DNA of 64,000 nucleotides, from contig DATKZI010000052.1 of the NCBI GenBank assembly GCA_035528035.1, forward strand, positions 108,401 through 172,400, given 5' to 3'. The notes below the pieces were generated by a model that was given only the letters and a program-made list of their open reading frames with translations, ran no database searches and was not told the DNA's origin. This document shows positions 17,533 to 25,235 of this stretch, piece after piece. Both the position numbers and the translations under genes were made by a program. Position 1 is the first letter of the stretch. Every line of letters begins with the position of its first letter. The stretch is from JABLTI01 sp035528035. GTDB taxonomy: Archaea > Asgardarchaeota > Heimdallarchaeia > JABLTI01.

Positions 17533-20133
17533 TTGCTGTTGCCTGATAAAAAAGATAAAAAAATAAAAGAAGAAGCAGGAGAACCCGAAACCACTTTAAC
17601 ATCAGAAGATGAATCTGAAGAATTAGAACAACAAATTCAAGACGAAATCGAAGAACACGAGGAAACACTTGAAGCAAAGATTGATTCTGAAGAAGAAATT
17701 GAAGACGATGAGATTTCTACAGAATCGATTGAAGAAACCTCAGAGGAAGAAATCGATGAAGAAACTTCTGAGGAAGAATTCAAAATCCCTGAAATTCCTG
17801 TTATGGAAGAAGCTGATGATAATTTAGAAATTCCAGAGATTCCAACCGAAGAGGAAGAACCAATTGAAGTTGAAGATTTGGGTATTCCTGAGGTGCTTGA
17901 AGAAGAAGAAGTTCAATTAGAAGATTCTGAAAAAGATGTTGTGGAAGAAATTTCTGCTGTAGAAACGGACATTGTAGATGTTGAAATTAAAGATCTTAAA
18001 GAGAAGAAAGTAAAAGAGAAAAAGAAAGTTAAAAAGAAAAGAGGTCCAGCATTTGCATTTGGTACACTTATCGGATTATTCTTAGCATTACTAATCATAG
18101 CTCTATTTTCAATACCTTTGTGGTTAGGAGGTCAAGGTCGTCCTGACTTATTTTATATAGAGCTTGTTTTAATGTTTATAGTAATGATGATTCCTGGTTT
18201 GGCCACGAGAAGTGTCCAGAAGGGTATTTTAGGAGCATTTATTATTTTCAGTATATCATTTGCTTTGCCTTTAATTTTAACCTTATTTGGTGTTCATGTA
18301 CTCCTAAATCCACTTGCGCCTATATTTTCAAGTACTGATTTCTCAATTGATGCGTTCAATGTATTTAGCAGTATGTTTACTGCATTAAATGCATTACCAA
18401 TTGAACAAATACAAAAGTGGATCTGGATTGTTGATCTTGTAATAATGTTCATTTTGACAATCATTACAGTTGCAATCAGTACATGGTTAGTTAAAAATAT
18501 CACCAAACCTAAAAAGAAGGTTAAGAATTGGGTTGCAATACCAATTTTAAGCATTGGAATGATTATTTTCGTTGTTTTCACACCTATTCTCTTTTCATCG
18601 ACATATGGATTAATTCAAGCAAGTACTTCATTTCTTGCTGGAACAACGAACATTCAAGATGCTTATTATGTGTTTGAAACCTATGGGGTTAATCCTGAAT
18701 TGCAACAACAAACATGGATATCTGATAATCTAACAAATGCTAATTATTGGTTAAATATTTCATCAACTAATTTCCAAGGATTAAAGAATATTGGTTTTAT
18801 GAATTTTGCCAGCCTCATTTCACCTAAATATGGAACACTGATTGCTGCGGGAGATCAATTAGCTCTGGCTACCCTAACTCTAACTGGTGTGCTATATCCG
18901 CTTTTTGGTGGGATATATAATTTAACCCAAAGCTTAAATGGTGCAACCGAAGATATGGCTAATTTTGGTCAACCTTCTACCAGCCCAAGTTTAATGTTAA
19001 ATGATGATAATACACTGATAACCATCAAGTCAGATCAAGAAATCGAGGAATTAAAAGCTAGTATAATTTCTTCGATAGCTGGAATGGATGCTGCTGAAGA
19101 AACATTGCAAGAAGTTTTAGCTAAATTATTGGAAGCTGATTTGACTGGCGACTTTTCTGATATTAAGAATCTTCTTAATTCACTAGAAATAAACCTATTC
19201 CCTGAACAAGTAGGAAATGTAATAGAAGAAATTAAAACTCAATTAGATAGTATTAGTGATCAATTAATTGGTTTTGAGAATTTTATTACCTTTACAGCAA
19301 ATAACATACAACCTACAAAATACATACTATGGACAACATACAATAGTCTTGTTGGTAATGAATACCTAAGAGATTATAGATTTACAGACGCCAAAGAAGC
19401 ATTTAATCAAGCTATCAATAATGCTACTTTGATTGATCTTACTGCTCCAGGTTCAGGTGGTGCAGCAGGAGTATTTGCAGTAGAAATTTCAGATGATTAT
19501 TATGCATTACTTGGTGATTTAGTTGATATGATGAAACCATTCCTTAATGAAGAACGAGAATACGCTGCTACTTATGAGAAAATAGATTTCATTATGGCTA
19601 ATTTTGCTGCTGAAATAGATATTACCACTGTTGATTATTTAGCGAATAGCGCACCGCTAGTTAATGGTTCAAACACTGAATTGTTTGGTATCAATGCCCA
19701 AGCTGAATTAGACCGTTTCAGATCTAAACTAAACCTAAATGCATATGGAAATATGTTTACAGATATTGGTAGGAGTATAAATAGAACCTTAACAAAAGAT
19801 TTCAGACCATACGATTTTGGTGTAATTACAAATAATATGGCTCAGATAACAGATGCTTTCGTTACAAGCTGTCAAGAATACTCACTCCAGAATTTTGTGG
19901 AAGCATCGAATAATATTCACATTGCTAATACAATTATGAATACTAACCTTCTTCCGATATTAAGTACATCCGACCCCGCTTACTTGCAGAATTATATGAA
20001 TAATTGGACAGTTGCTCTAACACAAATACAATCAGGAATGGATACTTATAACACCACAGGCGATTTCTCAAATGGTCTATCATCTATTCAAATACAAATC
20101 ATTACTTTGTATCCAAATATTGAAGAAAAATAA
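17533..20133 (+). CDS. Large membrane protein with acidic N-terminal tail
   Basis: An 866-residue protein of unknown function. Residues 1-150 are almost entirely Glu/Asp/Ser/Thr and disordered, followed by a very basic KKVKEKKKVKKKRG patch, then about five transmembrane helices (roughly 172-195, 205-225, 231-257, 293-320, 335-360). The remaining 500 residues are mostly helical and lack hydrophobic spans, and probably form an extracytoplasmic domain ending in IEEK. The acidic-then-basic cytoplasmic tail suggests electrostatic contact with a partner or with lipid headgroups. The start TTG 17533 is uncertain; another TTG lies two codons on. The gene ends at a strong hairpin terminator and converges on the longin-like gene. 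Confidence 0.6.
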   Translation: MLLPDKKDKKIKEEAGEPETTLTSEDESEELEQQIQDEIEEHEETLEAKIDSEEEIEDDEISTESIEETSEEEIDEETSEEEFKIPEIPVMEEADDNLEIPEIPTEEEEPIEVEDLGIPEVLEEEEVQLEDSEKDVVEEISAVETDIVDVEIKDLKEKKVKEKKKVKKKRGPAFAFGTLIGLFLALLIIALFSIPLWLGGQGRPDLFYIELVLMFIVMMIPGLATRSVQKGILGAFIIFSISFALPLILTLFGVHVLLNPLAPIFSSTDFSIDAFNVFSSMFTALNALPIEQIQKWIWIVDLVIMFILTIITVAISTWLVKNITKPKKKVKNWVAIPILSIGMIIFVVFTPILFSSTYGLIQASTSFLAGTTNIQDAYYVFETYGVNPELQQQTWISDNLTNANYWLNISSTNFQGLKNIGFMNFASLISPKYGTLIAAGDQLALATLTLTGVLYPLFGGIYNLTQSLNGATEDMANFGQPSTSPSLMLNDDNTLITIKSDQEIEELKASIISSIAGMDAAEETLQEVLAKLLEADLTGDFSDIKNLLNSLEINLFPEQVGNVIEEIKTQLDSISDQLIGFENFITFTANNIQPTKYILWTTYNSLVGNEYLRDYRFTDAKEAFNQAINNATLIDLTAPGSGGAAGVFAVEISDDYYALLGDLVDMMKPFLNEEREYAATYEKIDFIMANFAAEIDITTVDYLANSAPLVNGSNTELFGINAQAELDRFRSKLNLNAYGNMFTDIGRSINRTLTKDFRPYDFGVITNNMAQITDAFVTSCQEYSLQNFVEASNNIHIANTIMNTNLLPILSTSDPAYLQNYMNNWTVALTQIQSGMDTYNTTGDFSNGLSSIQIQIITLYPNIEEK

Positions 20134-20165
20134 GAAGAAGTGAATTCTTCTTCCTTTTTTTATTT
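20132..20165. terminator. Hairpin terminator
   Basis: An 8-bp stem (AAGAAGAA 20132-20139 with TTCTTCTT 20145-20152, 5-base loop) is followed by CCTTTTTTTATTT. It starts at the stop codon of the gene before it and separates it from the convergent gene at 20167. Confidence 0.72.
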
Positions 20166-20166
20166 A

Positions 20167-21045
20167 TCATGATTCAGTATAATAATCATTTTCTAATTTT
20201 TCTTTAAGTTGTTCTTCAGCTTCTGTTGCGGGGGTTACTGGGTATAGATATCTTTGTTCCTTAGTATATCCACCAATTATTCCACCTGTGAATGAGAAAA
20301 TAGAGAATAGTAAAAAATAAAGCATAGTATAGAAAATCATTATTGTTATTGAATCTAACCAATCTCGGGAGTAGAATGCCATAAAAATAGCAAAAACAGG
20401 TATTATAGAAACTAAACCAGCATAAACACTTAATCGACGTTCACCAGCTATCAATCCACCAAAGAAACCTGCTATAATAAAACCAACTAGAAGTATTATC
20501 AAACCGATTACTGATCCTCCTTGAGGTATGCTTGTTTCGATTAAACTAATGGTGGATGCATAAATCACGAAGACTATTCCAATGATCACCATACCAGTTA
20601 TTGCTCCAACTAATGTGGTTGTAATATTTCTTGTGGCAGTTGTATCTTCAAGAGCATTTATTATATCCTCTTCAAAAGTTCTAAAGGGAGAGACATCAGT
20701 CATTGCTCCTGCATCGAGCAATTTCTTGTATTTATTCCTAAAAGAATGTAATAAACCAAGTAATGTTTTGTTTACTAAAGGTTCATAATCTTTTGAGTGA
20801 CAAATCGATGCTATTATAAATCGATCATCAGATTTGTAAGCTAATTTTCTATCAATGCCTTCAATAGCTGAGATATCAACAAGCCCAGCTTCACTTGAAA
20901 AATTTCTGAAAGCAAGTAGCAAACCTGATACCAATTGTTCATCGATGGTTTTAACTTTTGACTCATGACACCAGTCAAAGATACAGATACCACTATTACT
21001 ATCAATTATCCAAATGTTTTCAATAGCCAATTTTTTTAACCACAC
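20167..21045 (-). CDS. Longin-like domain fused to membrane helices
   Basis: A 292-residue protein. The first 110 residues read like a longin/roadblock-type sensor fold: a first strand (IENIWIIDSNSGICIFDW), a helix (DEQLVSGLLLAFRNFSSE), a strand pair with KSDDRFIIASICHSKDYE and a final helix (VNKTLLGLLHSFRNKYK). After a short linker come four or five hydrophobic helices (about 140-270) and a polar tail. In eukaryotes longin domains sit at the N-terminus of R-SNAREs, sigma adaptins and TRAPP subunits; free longins are known in Asgard genomes. Here the domain is fused to a polytopic membrane part. The start is GTG 21045, the only good option. Family assignment rests on pattern, not alignment. 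Confidence 0.5.
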   Translation of the reverse strand: MWLKKLAIENIWIIDSNSGICIFDWCHESKVKTIDEQLVSGLLLAFRNFSSEAGLVDISAIEGIDRKLAYKSDDRFIIASICHSKDYEPLVNKTLLGLLHSFRNKYKKLLDAGAMTDVSPFRTFEEDIINALEDTTATRNITTTLVGAITGMVIIGIVFVIYASTISLIETSIPQGGSVIGLIILLVGFIIAGFFGGLIAGERRLSVYAGLVSIIPVFAIFMAFYSRDWLDSITIMIFYTMLYFLLFSIFSFTGGIIGGYTKEQRYLYPVTPATEAEEQLKEKLENDYYTES

Positions 21046-21229
21046 ATAATTAATTACTATAACAATAGGTTTCCTTATCCATATTTTATTTTTATGGTGA
21101 TTTGCTCGCTAGGATTAATTTAGCAGATATTTTGCTCTTAAATTACTTGACCGTTTTTACCGCAAACGGAAGTTTATTAATTTGATAGAGAATTCTGATT
21201 ATTAAAATAATAAAAGAAAGGGATAGCCC

Positions 21230-21637
21230 ATGGAATTAATTGAATGTGCAAAAGTTAGAATTAATGATGCTGTAAATTCACCGATATTACCTGAAAGCGT
21301 TAAAGAAGATCTAAAAGGATCTGGTGAAACATTCCTTACAGTCTATACTAAAAAAAGTAAATCTTTGCGTTTTTTCCCAACACAAAATGATGATATTTGG
21401 TGGTTAAAAATTGCTATTGATAGTTTCAGTCCAGAAACAAGTGGTAAAATTTTAGCTAAATTAAATAAATTAGTGAAAGAATTTGTTTATTCAACAGGGG
21501 TATGTGTTTCAAAATCTGAATGCTTCTGGGATGGTATTATTTTAGAATCTTCTTTTAAATCTTCAAAAGAAAGCGTTATTAGCGCCATAAAAGAAATACC
21601 AAATGTCTCTAATGTTACAATAAAAGCAGTTATTTAA
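21230..21637 (+). CDS. Conserved-looking small alpha/beta protein
   Basis: A 135-residue protein that I do not recognise. It alternates strands and helices (LTVYTKKSKSLRFFP, IWWLKIAIDSFSPETSGKILAKLNKLVKEF, GVCVSKSECFWDGIILES, SVISAIKEIPNVSNVTIKAVI), a layout reminiscent of ferredoxin-like or ACT-type regulatory folds. The ATG at 21230 is well placed behind AAAGGGAT. It converges on the aIF5A gene with a hairpin between them; nothing else in the context points to a role. Confidence 0.55.
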   Translation: MELIECAKVRINDAVNSPILPESVKEDLKGSGETFLTVYTKKSKSLRFFPTQNDDIWWLKIAIDSFSPETSGKILAKLNKLVKEFVYSTGVCVSKSECFWDGIILESSFKSSKESVISAIKEIPNVSNVTIKAVI

Positions 21638-21654
21638 TTAAATATTGAAGATAT

Positions 21655-21673
21655 GGTCGTAATTTATACGACC
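21655..21673. terminator. Hairpin terminator between small gene and aIF5A
   Basis: A 7-bp perfect stem (GGTCGTA 21655-21661 with TACGACC 21667-21673, 5-base loop), GC-richer than its surroundings, lies between the convergent stop codons at 21637 and 21688. It has AT-rich sequence on both sides but no long T-run. Confidence 0.6.
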
Positions 21674-21687
21674 TCAAATTAGTATTC

Positions 21688-22113
21688 TTATAAGTCAATT
21701 TCTTTTACTCGATTAACTAAAAATCGATTCATAACAATCCAATATTCAACTTCAGCAGTCTTTCCTGCGCTAATAAGTTCATTAAGTTTTGCTAAATGAG
21801 ATTCATCAGTTGGTTTTGGGATTGATAACGTCTCAAAGGATTCATTATCCATTACAGACATATCTGAATCATGCATTGATATAACTTGAGCATTTCGCTT
21901 ATCAATCATTGGAACTTGAACTTTTGTTGTTGAAGGCATAACAGGGGATCTTTTCTTTTTATCAAAGATACCTATAACATCCATTCTAATTTTAGCATGA
22001 CCATGCTTGCCTGTTTTTGAATGAGCTAAATCCAAAACTTGACATGGTTCTTCATCTACAACTATATAACTCCCTCTTTTTATCGAGTTCGCATCTGTTG
22101 GTCTTGTTGACAT
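21688..22113 (-). CDS. eif5A: Translation initiation factor aIF5A
   Basis: A 141-residue aIF5A/EF-P-class factor. The hypusine loop reads HSKTGKHGHAK, with the lysine to be modified at residue 36, so the organism should have deoxyhypusine synthase. The N-terminal SH3-like domain is followed by an OB-fold (residues 75-141, ending VKEIDL). This factor relieves ribosome stalling at polyproline stretches, such as those in the DnaG linker of this window. Length is typical for archaea (130-140). The first ATG is at 22113. Confidence 0.95.
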   Translation of the reverse strand: MSTRPTDANSIKRGSYIVVDEEPCQVLDLAHSKTGKHGHAKIRMDVIGIFDKKKRSPVMPSTTKVQVPMIDKRNAQVISMHDSDMSVMDNESFETLSIPKPTDESHLAKLNELISAGKTAEVEYWIVMNRFLVNRVKEIDL

Positions 22114-22297
22114 AATAATTCACTCTTTTACTTTTTATATATTTGAATTAAATAAATCGGCATTAAAGGTTTTTCGTTACTTTTTTGATTTTATAAGTAT
22201 TTAATGAAAGCAAACTTTTATTTTTCCTGCTCCACTTAATTAATATAGATTAATACATATATATACTAGTTATTTAAAAAGCTCTATTCATCCAAAG

Positions 22298-25198
22298 GTG
22301 AGAACTCTGCAAAAAACAAACAAAAAAACGCTAATTTACTGGATTACACTTACTTTTCTAGTAGTAATTAGTAGTTTAACTTGTATTGGAACTCAATTTG
22401 GGATTTCTTACTTTGCAGAACCACAAACATCTGCTAGTCAAATTCTACCACCAATAGCTTCATCTAATTTTAATATAAAGACCTTTATTGAAAATGATGC
22501 TGAATCAGGTGGTGATGCAGGTGATTATTTCACATTTGCTACAAATATTACTCAAGGAAATTTTAATGGTACATTAACCTCAATGGATAACGATTATTAT
22601 AGCTTCTCGGTCGCTCAAGGAGTAATCATAAATGTATCAATGATTCCATTAAATCTCTCAATTGATTTTGATCTAACACTTTATTCGCCAGAAACAGAAG
22701 AACTAGCTCAAAATCTAAAAGGTGCTGGTTTAAGAGAATCGATCATTTATTCAACTTCATCTGCTGGCAATTTTAAAATGTCTATTACAACAAGTGTGAG
22801 TCATATTGGTAATTATTCTTTCTCCCTTTTCTTGATTTCTCAAAATGATTTCAATACTGGCACTGATGCAGGATCAAATAATAATGAAGCTACTCTTATT
22901 AGTGCTGGTAATTCATTTGGCATTATGGTTGATGATAGTGATGTGAATGACTTTTATCGTATTTCATTAGAAAGGGGACAGATAATAGATATTTTCTTGA
23001 ATTCTACTAGTTCTACTGATATTAATTTACATTTATGGGATACAGAAGGCATTGAAATTGGTAGCTCTACACGTTTAGTTGGATTTAATGAATCGATTTA
23101 TTATGCAATAAGCAGAACAGGCGATTATAGAATTCAATTGGATTTTATTGAATCAACAATTTCAGAAATTATTGTTTATTATAATTTGACTGTCAAAATT
23201 TACACTCAAAATGATGGTAATTCTGGTACAGATGCAGGAAATACGCCGGAAACCGCTTATCTTATAACACCTTTAGGAAATTCTCAATTCAATGGATTAT
23301 TAGTAAAAAATGGTGATCTATCAGATTTTTACTATTTTACTATTAATAAACAATCAATAATCTATTTACAATTAGAAATTAAGGATGAGGTAAATTTTGA
23401 TTTAAAGCTATATGATTCAGAAAAAGCTGTTCTTTATTCCTCAGAGCAAGAATTAGCTGAAACTGAATCTATTTATGGGAAAATATTAGGAAATGGTACC
23501 TATTATATTGGAATTGAATTTATTGCTGATACTAATTCTCGAAAAGATGGGGGATATGAATTGGGAGTTAGCTTATATGACTCCCCAAATACCAATCATA
23601 TAATAGATTGGCGCGATATTTTTCTACAGATAATTTCTTATGGTATTTTTCCTTTAATCATAATAGTAGTTATCATCCTCATTCTTTATACTTTTACTGA
23701 TATTAGAATTCCTTGGTTATCCAATCAAATAGACAAACGCCTTAATAAGGAAGGAAAAGAGGATTCAATAAAATCACTGAAATACGCTTTACGAGTTCGT
23801 GATGAGCAAATTAGTACCATCAGGGAAGATTTAATTGAGAAAGATGGTAAACGAGCAAAAGACTTGGAAACTGTTCATCGATTAGAAGAAGATCAAAAAT
23901 CTAAAGAAAAAGTTTTATCAAAAATACGAGAAGAAAATACTCAATTAAAAACGAAATTAGATAATATTGAAGCTGTAAGTGATGATTTAGCAAATATCAT
24001 AGATAGTACTATTAGAAGACAATTAGCAAAATCTAGTAAACAAGCAAGTAAAGCAAGGATATCTGAAATAACAGTCTTATTATGGTTATCAGAAGAAAGA
24101 TTGAGCAATTATATTAATTCAGTTTCATTATTAAATGAACGTTATATTTTAGATATCCAAAAGAATTTCATTTTAACCCGTGAATATGCACGAGAAATTG
24201 TTAGACAGGCTTATTGGAAACGTGTTGGTGCAATGCATCTAAAGAAAATCAAGCAGGTCAAAGTCGCCAATCTCTCGGAAGATACTAATTTAGATGTAGA
24301 AATTGTAAAGAGTATTTTAAGAGAATTAGTAGAACGAAAAGAAATTCCTACACCAATTCATATGGATAGAATGTCTCTATTATTATCCATTTCAGATGAA
24401 CTCATAGCTGAATTGGCTGATGTTGCTCAAAGCACAGCAATAATCTCTTTAAAAGAAATATCAAAATCGTATGACACAACTGTTGATAGTGCAAAAGTTA
24501 TCTTTGAAAAAATATCAGAGGATGGATATGTTAGAGGAGAATTCATCAACAAGGATATTTTCATTGTTTATGATTTATTCATTAAGCTAATTATTAGTGA
24601 AGGTAGTGTAAAAATCTCCAAACTAATTGAAGAAAGATATCTTGAAGGAAATGAAGAAGAAATTAAAATCACTATTGAAAAATTAATTCAATCAGAAGAA
24701 ATTGAAGGACAATTTATTACTGATGATATCTTTATTTGTTATAATAATTTGACAGAACCTCTTAAGAATCTTATAAAGACAAATATCGAAGATATTAATA
24801 AAGGCGATACTAGAAGAGTTGTTTTTGATACTGGTAGTGTTGTAGAGTCTATAGTAAAAGAACGTTTGATGATGGATATTCATGAAATTGATGATGTTTC
24901 AGAATTAACACGATGTCAAAATGTAATAGAATCTAAAGAACTTGGAAGAATTTTACGTGCAGCAGAAGATTCTAAGATTACTCTTCCATCCAATATAGAA
25001 CTAAAAAGTTTGAACAGATATTGGGCACAAAAAATCAAACATACAAAACCTGGTGAATTGCCTTATTTACCAACTACTGAAGAAGCACAAGAATTTCTCT
25101 TTGAAGCAAATAAAGCATTAAACCGTCTTTTAGTAGCTAAAATACCCTCAAAATGGAAGAAAATAATATCTCAAAAACTATTAGAAGATAAACAATAA
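22298..25198 (+). CDS. Membrane protein: PPC-like repeats outside, coiled coil and tandem winged-helix domains inside
   Basis: A 966-residue, single-pass receptor-like protein. It has an N-terminal signal/anchor helix (about 13-35), then three pre-peptidase-C-like beta domains of about 130 residues each (the DxDxDYYSF / DVNDFYRI / DLSDFYYF motifs mark them), a strong transmembrane helix near 446-468, a charged coiled coil (about 500-570), and then 350 cytoplasmic residues. The latter contain at least three repeated winged-helix units with the pattern ISLKEISKSYD...VIFEKISEDGYVRGEFINKDIFIVYD. That pattern resembles the WH/PCI-like repeats of UFL1 and DDRGK1, eukaryotic UFMylation proteins, but could equally be generic WH modules. 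Start is GTG 22298. The gene is divergent to aIF5A and ends at a terminator hairpin. Confidence 0.65.
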   Translation: MRTLQKTNKKTLIYWITLTFLVVISSLTCIGTQFGISYFAEPQTSASQILPPIASSNFNIKTFIENDAESGGDAGDYFTFATNITQGNFNGTLTSMDNDYYSFSVAQGVIINVSMIPLNLSIDFDLTLYSPETEELAQNLKGAGLRESIIYSTSSAGNFKMSITTSVSHIGNYSFSLFLISQNDFNTGTDAGSNNNEATLISAGNSFGIMVDDSDVNDFYRISLERGQIIDIFLNSTSSTDINLHLWDTEGIEIGSSTRLVGFNESIYYAISRTGDYRIQLDFIESTISEIIVYYNLTVKIYTQNDGNSGTDAGNTPETAYLITPLGNSQFNGLLVKNGDLSDFYYFTINKQSIIYLQLEIKDEVNFDLKLYDSEKAVLYSSEQELAETESIYGKILGNGTYYIGIEFIADTNSRKDGGYELGVSLYDSPNTNHIIDWRDIFLQIISYGIFPLIIIVVIILILYTFTDIRIPWLSNQIDKRLNKEGKEDSIKSLKYALRVRDEQISTIREDLIEKDGKRAKDLETVHRLEEDQKSKEKVLSKIREENTQLKTKLDNIEAVSDDLANIIDSTIRRQLAKSSKQASKARISEITVLLWLSEERLSNYINSVSLLNERYILDIQKNFILTREYAREIVRQAYWKRVGAMHLKKIKQVKVANLSEDTNLDVEIVKSILRELVERKEIPTPIHMDRMSLLLSISDELIAELADVAQSTAIISLKEISKSYDTTVDSAKVIFEKISEDGYVRGEFINKDIFIVYDLFIKLIISEGSVKISKLIEERYLEGNEEEIKITIEKLIQSEEIEGQFITDDIFICYNNLTEPLKNLIKTNIEDINKGDTRRVVFDTGSVVESIVKERLMMDIHEIDDVSELTRCQNVIESKELGRILRAAEDSKITLPSNIELKSLNRYWAQKIKHTKPGELPYLPTTEEAQEFLFEANKALNRLLVAKIPSKWKKIISQKLLEDKQ

Positions 25199-25209
25199 AA
25201 AAAATAGTA

Positions 25210-25235
25210 ATTCCTTAGAGGAAAATCTAAGGAAT
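25210..25235. terminator. Hairpin terminator between PPC/WH gene and M48 protease gene
   Basis: A 10-bp perfect stem (ATTCCTTAGA 25210-25219 with TCTAAGGAAT 25226-25235, 6-base loop) overlaps the stop codon of the convergent gene at 25227. Confidence 0.75.
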
